A stretch of 64,000 nucleotides of DNA from Halomonas sp. DQ26W (GCF_003339685.1 NZ_QPKI01000020.1:1-64000), one strand, 5' to 3'. Shown: positions 38,058-45,841, counted from the first letter of the stretch. Program-made: numbers and translations. The notes: generated by a model from the sequence alone, not told the origin.

Positions 38058-39281
38058 TCAGCTCGGCGGAGGCTCAGATGCCATGACGCAGTTTCGCCCG
38101 GCATGCTTGGCGCGATAGAGCGCGTCATCGGCGCGCCTGAGCGCATCCTGGGCAGGCTCGTCCTGCCTCAGTTGGGTCACGCCGATGCTGGTTGTCAGCG
38201 GAATGCGCTGCTGCTCACAGTCGAGAAATTCGAAGGATTCAACGGCAAAGCGGATCCGCTCTGCAATTTCCATCGCTCCCGCATGGTCGCTGCCAAGCAG
38301 CAGCACCACAAACTCCTCACCACCATAGCGCGCCGTACAGTCGTGCTTGCGCGTCTGCCTGACCAAAACATCGGCGAACTGACTTAACACGCCGTCACCT
38401 ACGGAGTGCCCGAAGGTATCGTTGATCTGCTTGAACTCGTCCAGGTCCAGCATCAGCAGCGAGCAGGGCACGCTGCCGGCACAATCCAGCCTCTCGGTGT
38501 CGCGCTGCCAGGCCTGGATCTTGTCCAGATGCACCTCCAGGGCACCGCGGTTGAACAAGCCCGTCAACGGGTCATGAGTGGCCTGACGATAAAGCCGCAG
38601 CAGCAGACTGAGCTGGAAATGGTTGGCCGCCATGGACACCGCCAGAAGACTGGAAAGCAGCCAGAACGCCTCCACACCACGCCCGGTCAGCCAACTGCCG
38701 TCGACTATCTGGGAAAATACCAGCAGTGCCAGCAGGGCGATGCCGGCGAACAGCGATTCAAGAAGCGTGAAGGGGAAAACGCTGAGAGACGCAACCAGCA
38801 GGAAAGGAATGAAGCTGTAACCCACCAAATTATGTAACTCATTCGAGGGCAACATGACCAGCACCAGGGTATAAAACGCTGCGGGCAGCGCCAGCAGCAT
38901 GCTGGCACAGAAGCGGATGCGGCGGATTCTCTCCTGGCTGAACAGGGCCAGCAGCAGCACCACCACCAGGCTCAACATAAGCACGACTCGTCCTACCAAC
39001 GTGTACCTTAGCAACGTCGCGGGCAACACCAGAGCGTCCACCACTATCCACAGCGGTGAAAGCACGGCAAAGATGATACCCAGCGCCAACACGCGGCTGC
39101 GCAGGTAGCGAGCATGGGCGAAGGCAAAGTCGCGGGAGTGATGGCGGCTACTGAAGGTATCGCGCAGCGAACTAAAACCGACGAAGAGCTCATGCCCCGC
39201 CTCGGGCGGCTCGGCCAGCAGATCGAGCTGGCGGGCACGTCGATCGCTGTTCCGCGTTTCCTTCAGTTTGCTGAAGATCAT
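38058..39281 (-). CDS. Membrane diguanylate cyclase
   Basis: A 407-residue inner-membrane protein. After a polar start, six or so membrane helices span about residues 65-230, and a GGDEF domain spans about 240-400. The active site reads YGGEEF, a functional variant, within HDPLTGLFNRGAL and LDLDEFKQINDTFGHSVGD. No recognisable external sensor domain. I chose the ATG opening MIFSKLKETRNS, with AGAGG upstream. It probably makes c-di-GMP; its neighbours suggest it informs the PilZ/HD-GYP protein, though that is only a guess from position. Confidence 0.9.
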   Translation of the reverse strand: MIFSKLKETRNSDRRARQLDLLAEPPEAGHELFVGFSSLRDTFSSRHHSRDFAFAHARYLRSRVLALGIIFAVLSPLWIVVDALVLPATLLRYTLVGRVVLMLSLVVVLLLALFSQERIRRIRFCASMLLALPAAFYTLVLVMLPSNELHNLVGYSFIPFLLVASLSVFPFTLLESLFAGIALLALLVFSQIVDGSWLTGRGVEAFWLLSSLLAVSMAANHFQLSLLLRLYRQATHDPLTGLFNRGALEVHLDKIQAWQRDTERLDCAGSVPCSLLMLDLDEFKQINDTFGHSVGDGVLSQFADVLVRQTRKHDCTARYGGEEFVVLLLGSDHAGAMEIAERIRFAVESFEFLDCEQQRIPLTTSIGVTQLRQDEPAQDALRRADDALYRAKHAGRNCVMASEPPPS

Positions 39282-39411
39282 CGAATGACCTCTGGTTAGC
39301 AGGCCTTTCACCACGAGCAGCCCATGCGGCACGAACTGTGCCCAAGTAATTTGAAATGTAACAGCACCGGAAGTCGGGGAACGTCAAAAGACTGACGCAG
39401 GTCAACATAAA

Positions 39412-39633
39412 TTAGGCGATCCGCTCTATCGCAACGAACCGCCCCGTATCGGAAAAGGTCAGCCTGAAGCGGCCATGTACCCCATCCTGGGTTACCACCC
39501 GGCGCAGTGCCTCGGCGGGAAAGACGACGCATCGACCGTCCAGGCTGTGAGCCATTACCTGCCCCACCCTGCCCTCGTAATGGGCCAGGCAAGCATCACG
39601 GGAAAGTTCGATCACCACGTCGATGGTGGGCAT
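39412..39633 (-). CDS. DUF2835 family protein
   Basis: A 73-residue protein of the DUF2835 family, recognised from the AHYEGRVGQVMAHSLDGR, VVFPAEALRRVVTQDG and HGRFRLTF blocks. No function is known for the family. It is a small, probably beta-rich, cytoplasmic protein, found in many gammaproteobacteria. The intergenic sequence to 39798 holds nothing I can identify. Confidence 0.8.
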   Translation of the reverse strand: MPTIDVVIELSRDACLAHYEGRVGQVMAHSLDGRCVVFPAEALRRVVTQDGVHGRFRLTFSDTGRFVAIERIA

Positions 39634-39798
39634 GGTTCGTCAGGTTACCGTCACCGAAAAAGTCACCAACACTCTATCCTATTCGCGCCGACGTTACGGA
39701 AACTCTCCTTGCAGGCGTCCACTGTCATTGGCCCCGAGGCCTTCCCTACCTGCAGGGTCACCGATGATCAAATAAGCTATAAGAGTTATCCTTTGCTG

Positions 39799-40170
39799 TC
39801 AGCAAGAGGACTTCTGCATCGCCACCAGCCGCTCGTGCAGCATCTTGGCCTTCTCGATGGCCTGCGCCTCGCCGTCATCCAGCGTCAACACCGGACCTTC
39901 ACCGGTAGCGGCACCGCTCTCCTCGCTTTCCCGCATCGCCTGCATATCTTGCGAATATCGCGTGAGCAGATGCTTGATGTTCAGGCGAATGGCAAACAAC
40001 TCGAGCTCCATCGTATCCCGCTGGTCACGGCGCCGCGCCTGCTCCAGCGGCTCCTCCGTCGCCTTCACTATCGCCAGCAGGGTATTGTCGATCATCACCT
40101 CCGCCGCCTTCAGCTTCGGCAGGATGTTGTAGACCACTTCATGCAAGGTAATCCGTTGCCGTTCATTCAT
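39799..40170 (-). CDS. Flagellin-linked small protein A (copy 1)
   Basis: A 123-residue, mainly helical protein that I cannot assign to a family. It is clearly a paralogue of the 114-residue product at 45436: both share an ILPKL/VLPKL block near the start, ID.TL, a central IRLN..HLL.RY motif, and a C-terminal DD.EA.AIE.AK.L segment. It overlaps gene B copy 1 by ATGA. Both A genes sit downstream of a flagellin. Size, helicity and context would suit an export chaperone or a filament-related regulator, but this is inference only. Confidence 0.7.
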   Translation of the reverse strand: MNERQRITLHEVVYNILPKLKAAEVMIDNTLLAIVKATEEPLEQARRRDQRDTMELELFAIRLNIKHLLTRYSQDMQAMRESEESGAATGEGPVLTLDDGEAQAIEKAKMLHERLVAMQKSSC

Positions 40171-40394
40171 TCTCCCTCCTCTGTCATTGGCCCTGCCGTT
40201 GGAAGATCGAGCATCGCCAGCGTATAGGTACGCTGGTCGTTAACGGCCTTGGCATAGATATCAAGGAGCCGCTGGTAATCTGCCGGCATCTGCTCGTCCA
40301 TGCCGGCCTCTTCGAAACGAACCAGCGTGGCGCGAGTCTCGACGATCAGGTTTTCCAAATCACCGAGGACTTGTTCATATTCATCCATCGTCAT
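40167..40394 (-). CDS. Flagellin-linked small protein B (copy 1)
   Basis: A 75-residue acidic helical protein of unknown family, paralogous to the 65-residue product at 45242. Shared residues include RF...GM.E.MP.DY..LL.I and AV..QR..T.AML. No signal peptide or membrane helix. It stands between the flagellin terminator and gene A copy 1, with A starting inside its stop codon. In the other cassette the order is A then B. Function unknown; tight coupling to A suggests that the two products act together. Confidence 0.7.
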   Translation of the reverse strand: MTMDEYEQVLGDLENLIVETRATLVRFEEAGMDEQMPADYQRLLDIYAKAVNDQRTYTLAMLDLPTAGPMTEEGE

Positions 40395-40408
40395 GGCCGG
40401 CTACTAAT

Positions 40409-40435
40409 AAAAAACAGGCGCCACAAGGGCGCCTG
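40409..40435 (-). terminator. Terminator after flagellin copy 1
   Basis: Stem CAGGCGCC / GGCGCCTG with a 5-base loop, followed on the minus strand by six T. It separates the flagellin from gene B; some read-through would be needed to express B and A from a flagellin promoter. Confidence 0.9.
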
Positions 40436-40486
40436 GAGGGTCTTGAAGGGTGGAGCAAAGCCTGCCCCACCCGATCAAGTGCCAGA

Positions 40487-41524
40487 TTAACCCAGCAGAG
40501 ACAGCACGTTCTGCGGGACCTGGTTGGCCTGTGCCAGAACGGAAGTACCAGCCTGCTGCAGGATCTGCGCGCGGGTCATGTTGGCCACTTCCACCGCATA
40601 GTCGGCATCTTCGATGCGCGAACGAGCGGCAGCGAGGTTGGTCTCGTTGGTGCTCAGGTTGTTGATGGCATCCTCGAAACGGTTCTGAACAGCACCTAGT
40701 TCGGAGCGCAGGCTATCGACCTGATTCAGCGCTGCGTCAAGAGCAGCCATCGGATTTTCGGTGGCGAGAACCTCCGGCTCAGTGGTAAGAGCGTCGTTTT
40801 CTAAGTAAACCGTATCAGTATCAGAGGTCACAGCACCTTCTGTATCAACGGCGTACGCTACGGTATCGATTGAGGCAGTGAAGGCTCCATCTGCACCATC
40901 CGGATCATCGATAATCGCACGAAGTGCGTCTTCTGTGATTTCATTCCCTGCAGTGTCACCATCAGCCAACCAGCCGTCAGCGTTCAACGTATATTCGACT
41001 GTTGCGACGGTGACAGTGTCACCAACCGCAGTTGCAGCAAACAAATCATCGGCAGTAGCCTCCGGAGCGCTTACTACACTGAAGCCATCCAACTCCAGAG
41101 TTCCACGATTCATGGCGGACAAGTTGACATCAATAGTCTGCCCATCCTGAGAGCCTACTTGGATGGTCAGTGTCTCAGCGTTTTCAGACAACACTCGGGT
41201 GCCGTTGAAATCAGTCTCTGCAGAAATACGGTCAATCTCGTCCAAACGCTGATTCACTTCATCCTGAATGGACTGAAGATCGTTTGCGGAGTTAGTACCA
41301 TTAGCTGCCTGAACGCTCAACTCACGAATACGCTGCAGGTTGTCGTTAACCTGATTCAGACCACCTTCCGCAGTCTGGGCGACGGAGATACCATCGTTGG
41401 CATTACGCTGGGCCTGTGCCAGACCATTGATCTGGGCGGTCATGCGGTTGGCGATGGCCTGACCGGCGGCATCATCCTTGGCGCTGGCAGACAGCAATTC
41501 TGCAAGCATCTGATTCAAAAGCAT
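40487..41524 (-). pseudogene. fliC1: Flagellin gene lacking its 5' end
   Basis: From residue 15 onward this 345-residue frame is a normal flagellin: [35 protein letters not shown] at the N-terminal D1 helix and a full C-terminal D1/D0 ending QQAGTSVLAQANQVPQNVLSLLG. The first ~35 residues (MSVINTN..., RLSSGLRIN) are missing and replaced by an unrelated MLLNQMLAELLSAS. Identity with the intact copy at 45904 ends sharply near 41486. Without the N-terminal D0 helix it should neither export nor polymerise normally. The broken edge faces the integrase island. Confidence 0.85.
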
Positions 41525-41531
41525 CAATAAT

Positions 41532-41546
41532 GATACTAATAGTATC
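41532..41546. promoter_or_regulatory. Operator-like palindrome at the broken flagellin
   Basis: GATACT-AAT-AGTATC is a perfect palindrome, five bp outside the first possible start of the truncated flagellin frame. A near-identical site (19 bp matching at 17 positions with flanks) stands upstream of the island regulator. Confidence 0.6.
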
Positions 41547-41660
41547 TTACTAGTGCTTTCTACTCATTTTCTACCGATACGACCGATAATGTCCTCACCA
41601 TAAACTCATGGAATTATCATAAGTTACTGATTCAAAACGGCATTATCTGAGATAGGCGTT

Positions 41661-42086
41661 CTACTGGCTTTCTTCGCCTGGTGGCAGCTTGGCTTTCAGC
41701 TGTGCCAAGGCATCTTTAGCTTTCTGAGCCTTCTTGCCCTGTCGGGTATGGACCCCTACTCCTTGCTGAGTGCGGTCCTGACGGCGCTTCCCCTGGTCAG
41801 CTAACTGCTCCATCAAGGATTCAAGGGCTTGCGGTTCAAACTCGATATGAACGCTATCCGAGTAGAGGGTGTCGACCTTAACTCCTATCTCTCTTAGCTT
41901 TTTCAATATGCTGGAGTAGGAGTCCAGCCGCATGGCGACCTCCATCGTCTCTGCACGGGCTATAGTCGGCTTCGATACCCCGACAAGCGATGCGAACTCA
42001 GCCTGGTTGAGTCCTATGGCTCCGCGTACAGCACGCAGCGCTACGGCAATCTTGAGGTGGGCGTCGGTGTCATCGCTCAAAGCCAA
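41661..42086 (-). CDS. Xre-family regulator of the island
   Basis: A 141-residue protein with a helix-turn-helix in residues 15-70 (AVRGAIGLNQAEFASLVGVSKPTIARAE) and a basic, Lys/Gln-rich tail. It is divergent from the integrase with 81 bp between start codons. That gap carries two copies of a GATACTnnnAGTATC-type operator, and a third lies at 41532. It probably represses itself and the integrase; no enzyme domain is seen. Confidence 0.82.
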   Translation of the reverse strand: MALSDDTDAHLKIAVALRAVRGAIGLNQAEFASLVGVSKPTIARAETMEVAMRLDSYSSILKKLREIGVKVDTLYSDSVHIEFEPQALESLMEQLADQGKRRQDRTQQGVGVHTRQGKKAQKAKDALAQLKAKLPPGEESQ

Positions 42087-42095
42087 GGCTCCAGT

Positions 42096-42155
42096 GATAC
42101 TAGCAGTATCTTAAGTATAGACAGGTTATCTGCATCGTGATACTGTTAGCATCAC
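42096..42155. promoter_or_regulatory. Two operator sites between regulator and integrase
   Basis: A perfect palindrome GATACT-AGC-AGTATC lies at 42096-42110. An imperfect copy, GATACTGTTAGCATC inside a GTGAT/ATCAC inverted repeat, lies at 42137-42155, immediately before the integrase ribosome site. The spacing suits a repressor controlling both divergent genes. Confidence 0.7.
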
Positions 42156-42167
42156 GAGGTGACAACC

Positions 42168-43403
42168 ATGCCAAAAATTAAACTCACACAACCCTTTGTA
42201 GCAACTGCTTCCTGCCCTACAGGCAAGCAGAAGGTCGATTATTTTGACACAGAAGTGTCAGGGCTGCTGCTGAAGGTGATGCCCACTGGCAAGCGATCCT
42301 ACTATCTGCGGTTCAAAGATTCTCACAGCCGATCTTGTGAGCGTTCTATGGGCCTGGATGCCAGGGTAGTGAGCCTCAGTGAGGCGCGCCAGCAGGCAAA
42401 GCACCACCTAGCCGAGCTGATGCTGGGCCGTGACCCCTTCGCTGCCAAGCAGACGAGGCGTGAAACCCCCACGCTCAATGAGTTCATCATCACCACCTAC
42501 CTGCCTCACATCAAGGTGAGGAAGAGGAGTTGGAAGGTCGATGAGACAGCTTTCCGGCTCCACATCCAGCCGACACTAGGGAAGCTGTACATGGATGAAA
42601 TCAATATACAAGATGTGAACAACCTTGTGAATGCTCATGCCAAGACGTTTAAGCCAGCCAGCACGAACAGGATGCTCAATGTGCTCCATCGACTTTTCGT
42701 GTGTGCCATGGATTGGCAAGTTCCTGGTGTCACTGAGAACCCCGCTGCCAAAGTAACAAAGCTGAAGGAAAACAACCAGCGAGACAGGTATCTCACCAAA
42801 GAGGAGTTGAGGGCATTGTGGTCGGAGATGGATGCATCAGAGTCCACTTATATCACTTCAGCTATCAAGTTCCTCATATTGACCGGTGCAAGAAAGTCAG
42901 AAGCGGTGAATGCCACCTGGAATGACATAAATTTTCATAAGTGTCAGTGGACGATTCGCGAGAACAAGTCCGGAAAGACTCGTCATGTTCCACTCTCTGA
43001 TCTTGCCATTGATACACTGAGACAGGTGGAAAGAATTCCTGGGTGTGATTACATCTTCCCTAACCCGAAGACGCTCATGCCTTACAACAACCTGTTCCAC
43101 ACATGGAAGAATATTCGTGAGGCAGCCGGGATTCCTGATATGCGAATCCACGATCTGCGTCACTCCTATGCTAGCTTTATGGTGAACAAAGATGTTTCCA
43201 TCTATGTTGTCTCAAAAATCTTAGGACATTCCAATGTGGTGACGACGAAACGGTATGCTCACCTGGACAATAAGAATCTAGTGAAGTCAGCTAACACAGC
43301 AGGAGATTATATCAAGGATGCTACTGCCATTCCTGTCGAGTTGAATCAAATGGGCATTGAGGATGATCAGGAAGAAGCCCTACTGATTGGGGAAATTGCC
43401 TGA
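42168..43403 (+). CDS. int: Tyrosine recombinase / integrase
   Basis: A 411-residue integrase with the N-terminal arm-binding DUF4102-type domain (VSGLLLKVMPTGKRSYYLRF), a SAM-like core-binding domain (about 100-190) and a catalytic domain. All key residues are visible: Arg in TGARKSEA, Lys in NKSGKTRHVPL, HxxR in HDLRHSYA, His in LGHSN and the nucleophile Tyr in TKRYAHL. The ATG at 42168 follows GAGG; a GTG three codons earlier is possible. The enzyme looks intact. The last 24 bp overlap the converging Rep-like gene. Confidence 0.93.
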   Translation: MPKIKLTQPFVATASCPTGKQKVDYFDTEVSGLLLKVMPTGKRSYYLRFKDSHSRSCERSMGLDARVVSLSEARQQAKHHLAELMLGRDPFAAKQTRRETPTLNEFIITTYLPHIKVRKRSWKVDETAFRLHIQPTLGKLYMDEINIQDVNNLVNAHAKTFKPASTNRMLNVLHRLFVCAMDWQVPGVTENPAAKVTKLKENNQRDRYLTKEELRALWSEMDASESTYITSAIKFLILTGARKSEAVNATWNDINFHKCQWTIRENKSGKTRHVPLSDLAIDTLRQVERIPGCDYIFPNPKTLMPYNNLFHTWKNIREAAGIPDMRIHDLRHSYASFMVNKDVSIYVVSKILGHSNVVTTKRYAHLDNKNLVKSANTAGDYIKDATAIPVELNQMGIEDDQEEALLIGEIA

Positions 43404-43967
43404 GGTAGTTTCAGGCTTTCTCCCCGTGAGACTGCATTGATCCCATGGAATGGTGTGTTCTAGGTTGTGTTTCATCTGCTTGGTCATGTACCTGACACAC
43501 TCAGAAACATCTAGCACCTTCTTGATCCACTCATCAGATGAGGATGCCAACGCTGGATTGCCTGCTGAGGAGCTGGATTGCAACCAGCATTGGATAACAG
43601 CATCACGGATGCGAAAGCTATTTCTCTTCTCTTCATTCAGGATGTAAGGCGTGGGGTTTTGAATCATCATATGAACATGAAGAGAGTTATCCATGGCGCA
43701 TTTCTCTATCACAGGTAAGGCAACCACTCTCTTGTTAGATCTACGACCAAAGGCCTCGGCACTTAGTTTATTGAGGAATTTCTCAATAGCACTATTCACT
43801 TTGATTTCATCATACATTGAATACTTGAAAGTTAGAGTGACAAAGAAGTCCCAGTCATATTGAGCCAACCAATACTTGATTTCTGTGATAGCCTGATGCT
43901 TTCTTTTCTCTTGATTAGTGAGTATAATGCCATCAGCTTTTGCTTTGCTGAGAATGCTTTTGTACAT
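43380..43967 (-). CDS. HUH endonuclease, Rep-like
   Basis: A 195-residue protein with the three motifs of rolling-circle Rep proteins in order: motif I FVTLTF near residue 41, motif II HVHM near 98 (the metal-binding H-U-H), and motif III Y-M-T-K near 161 with the candidate nicking Tyr. No helicase domain follows. AAGGAA precedes the ATG. This suggests that the island, or a phage/plasmid ancestor, replicates or transfers through a nicked single strand. Not a REP-associated or IS200 transposase by its overall pattern, though I cannot run a profile search. Confidence 0.72.
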   Translation of the reverse strand: MYKSILSKAKADGIILTNQEKRKHQAITEIKYWLAQYDWDFFVTLTFKYSMYDEIKVNSAIEKFLNKLSAEAFGRRSNKRVVALPVIEKCAMDNSLHVHMMIQNPTPYILNEEKRNSFRIRDAVIQCWLQSSSSAGNPALASSSDEWIKKVLDVSECVRYMTKQMKHNLEHTIPWDQCSLTGRKPETTSGNFPNQ

Positions 43968-44006
43968 GGTGAATTTCCTTTTGTGAATAGAGAAAAAACA
44001 GAGAAT

Positions 44007-44192
44007 TTATTTTCTCCTGGTTTTCTTTTCTATGTAATATTTTAATACATCAGAATACTCATTCTTTATTGATAATAGGATAAACAAGACACCCTTTATG
44101 GCACCTGCAGCACTTCCAATTATCAGGACATCCACGGATCGCAAATCGCCTAAAGCGTTAGATGCTGTGGCTGTCAGGGTATATTTATGCAC
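44007..44192 (-). CDS. Possible small membrane protein
   Basis: A 61-residue frame from a GTG, with one hydrophobic helix (about residues 22-43: VLIIGSAAGAIKGVLFILL) and a Lys/Arg-rich end. It lies 39 bp upstream of the Rep-like gene on the same strand in AT-rich sequence. The ribosome site is weak. Small hydrophobic proteins often accompany Rep genes in filamentous phages, but nothing else phage-like is present, so I keep this as a low-confidence call. Confidence 0.3.
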   Translation of the reverse strand: MHKYTLTATASNALGDLRSVDVLIIGSAAGAIKGVLFILLSIKNEYSDVLKYYIEKKTRRK

Positions 44193-44214
44193 CTGAGCGC
44201 CAGGGCTTCACCAT

Positions 44215-44709
44215 ATGTCTCAGAACAGACGCCGCATCAAGCGGAGCCAACCCAAGACAACCGACGAAGGGCGCTATCAGCTGGTCGCCAAGGTTGATCA
44301 ATATCGGGAGGTTTACCCAGATACCCCCCTGGATGACACCTGCCACAGCTGTGGAGTCTCCCCGAGCAATTACCGGCGATGGAAGGCCATGCTTGACGAT
44401 CACCCTGAATATCACGAACAGGGCATCATCCCTGCACAAAGCCAGCGACCAAAGCACCTTGCGAGGCAAACCAGCGACACCACTAAGCAGCGAGTGGTAG
44501 AGGAAGCCAGCAAGACACACCACACATCTGCCAGCAGCATTACCGCTCAGCTCAAGAGTGATGGCATCCCTATCGGCAAAGGGAAGGTAATTGAGATTCT
44601 GGAGGAAGCAGGGCTGTACGGCACCATCTATAAGACGAATGCAACAGGTGAATACAAACAGCGGAGAGGGCTATTCAGACTCTGCGAGAAGCGCCAGCAA
44701 GGCGCATAG
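44215..44709 (+). CDS. Helix-turn-helix protein, transposase-like
   Basis: A 164-residue basic protein with two putative helix-turn-helix units. The first is near residues 38-58 (TCHSCGVSPSNYRRWKAML); the second near 105-135 (SASSITAQLKSDGIPIGKGKVIEILEEAGL) resembles the winged helix before the DDE core of IS3-type transposases. There is no catalytic core. It is either cargo regulator DNA or a transposase-derived binding protein. Divergent from the Rep-like pair; no clear ribosome site. Confidence 0.55.
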   Translation: MSQNRRRIKRSQPKTTDEGRYQLVAKVDQYREVYPDTPLDDTCHSCGVSPSNYRRWKAMLDDHPEYHEQGIIPAQSQRPKHLARQTSDTTKQRVVEEASKTHHTSASSITAQLKSDGIPIGKGKVIEILEEAGLYGTIYKTNATGEYKQRRGLFRLCEKRQQGA

Positions 44710-44786
44710 GCGAGAGATAAAACGTCGGAGCTAGGGTAAACCGACCAAAAAGCTCAACGAGCCTTACAGGCCAAAACAAAGGCGCC

Positions 44787-45164
44787 ATGATGACCATTCA
44801 GATACGCGAGACCATTTATTATCAGGGCGAAAAGCTGGATATTGTCGGCTACCCTCCCCTGCCGAAGAAAGATCCCAGAGTGATATACATAGAGGGTCGT
44901 AGGGTTGACTCCATCCTTGATCTTACTAATACCACCATGTGCTGGCGCCGGTACATTGGCACCTGGAGAATTGAGGATAAAAAGCTGTACCTCTGCCACC
45001 TGGAGGGCTGGTATCAAATGACGACTTCTGAGCCAATACTGGCTGAGTGGTTTAGTGGCATCCTGACCCTGGACACCTACCAAGACAATAAAGCCGTCAA
45101 CCTTTTTGAGGTGGAGATAACCAAAGGCTATGTGGTGAGCGAAAAGCGTCTACAGCAGCCATAG
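44787..45164 (+). CDS. Conserved hypothetical protein
   Basis: A 125-residue soluble protein of a recurring but uncharacterised family, recognised by a CWRRYIGTWRIEDKKLYL block and an EWFSGILTLDTY block that usually reads EWFTGEIRIP. The pattern suggests an all-beta fold with conserved tryptophans. No signal peptide. In other genomes relatives occur as scattered accessory genes, fitting island cargo. Function unknown. Confidence 0.6.
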   Translation: MMTIQIRETIYYQGEKLDIVGYPPLPKKDPRVIYIEGRRVDSILDLTNTTMCWRRYIGTWRIEDKKLYLCHLEGWYQMTTSEPILAEWFSGILTLDTYQDNKAVNLFEVEITKGYVVSEKRLQQP

Positions 45165-45241
45165 GAGAGACGATCTCCAGTGAGACAGGTGATGAGCTAG
45201 CATTGGTATAGAAAGTCGCTTAGGGTGCCTTGCAGCGCCGT

Positions 45242-45439
45242 TCAGCCCAGCATCGCCCGCGTATGCTCACGCTGCTTCTTTACAGCGTCATCCACAATGT
45301 TCAGCAGCTTCTCGTAATCCTCGGGCATCTCTTCCTGCATGCCGGTGGCGTCGAAGCGGTCGATGGTGCGCTGGGTATCCTCGATGACGGCTTGCAGCTC
45401 ATCGATCACGCGCTGGTGGTCGTCGGGTGTCATGGTCAC
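45242..45439 (-). CDS. Flagellin-linked small protein B (copy 2)
   Basis: A 65-residue helical protein, paralogue of the 75-residue protein at 40167 (shared RF...GM.E.MP.DY..LL.I). It starts at a GTG that overlaps the stop of gene A copy 2 (GTGA); an ATG two codons later is also possible, with GAGGTG just upstream. It is the last gene of this cassette before the island. Function unknown. Confidence 0.68.
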   Translation of the reverse strand: MTMTPDDHQRVIDELQAVIEDTQRTIDRFDATGMQEEMPEDYEKLLNIVDDAVKKQREHTRAMLG

Positions 45440-45780
45440 CTCGTTTGCAGCTGGTGGGCACGGACATACAGGCGCTTGGCGCGTTCAATGGCCATGGCTT
45501 CAGCGTCGTCCATGATGAGGATCGGACTGCTGAAGAACTGATCTCCCCGGTTTGCCGCCTCCAGCTGATCTTCATAGCGCTTGAGCAGGTGTTCAAGGTT
45601 AAGGCGAATCATGGTCATTTCCAACGCGAACTCGTCCTGCAGTACGGTGAGCCGATGACTCTCCTCCTCATCGTCGCAGGTCGCGATACGCTTCTTGAGG
45701 GTGGAGTCGATCAGGCTTCGTGTGGCACGTAGCTTGGGCAAGACATCGCGCATCAGCTCGCGGGCATCGATCTGGTTCAT
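45436..45780 (-). CDS. Flagellin-linked small protein A (copy 2)
   Basis: A 114-residue helical protein of unknown family, paralogue of the 123-residue protein at 39799. It has the same DVLPKLRA, MIRLNLEHLLKRY and DDAEAMAIERAKRL blocks. Here A comes before B, while in copy 1 B comes before A. It lies between the terminator of the intact flagellin and gene B. Conservation of A plus B through a rearrangement argues that both are functional. Confidence 0.7.
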   Translation of the reverse strand: MNQIDARELMRDVLPKLRATRSLIDSTLKKRIATCDDEEESHRLTVLQDEFALEMTMIRLNLEHLLKRYEDQLEAANRGDQFFSSPILIMDDAEAMAIERAKRLYVRAHQLQTR

Positions 45781-45810
45781 GGCGGTTAGCCGTATTCCTC
45801 AACCCGAAAG

Positions 45811-45841
45811 TAAAGAAACCGGCTCCACAAGGGAGCCGGTT
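45811..45841 (-). terminator. Terminator after the intact flagellin
   Basis: A 10-bp stem AACCGGCTCC / GGAGCCGGTT with the same 5-base loop as the terminator of copy 1, followed on the minus strand by a T-rich run. Confidence 0.85.

Larger units (their letters stand above)
41487..45241. mobile_element. Integrase island beside the broken flagellin
   Basis: About 3.7 kb of visibly AT-richer sequence lies between the two flagellin cassettes. It holds an Xre-type regulator, a tyrosine recombinase, an HUH Rep-like protein, a small hydrophobic frame, a helix-turn-helix protein and a hypothetical protein. The left edge is the sharp end of flagellin homology near 41486. The right edge is somewhere in 45165-45241, before gene B copy 2. 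I found no convincing direct repeat joining the edges, and the missing flagellin 5' end is not on the other side, so the ends have been rearranged or the boundary is approximate. Confidence 0.65.

Noticed and set aside
37676-38146. A 156-codon frame spanning the PAS relic
   Set aside because: Wrong frame for the PAS residues, no ribosome site, and it runs into the diguanylate cyclase gene.
43380-43967. The HUH protein as the RAYT that spreads the 175-bp repeats
   Set aside because: Its motif spacing fits a Rep-type nuclease better, and it belongs to the AT-richer island rather than to the repeat loci.
41480-45238. GGCGCTG at the left island edge and CAGCGCC near the right edge as attachment sites
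   Set aside because: Only seven bases and inverted rather than direct; too short to mean anything in GC-rich DNA.
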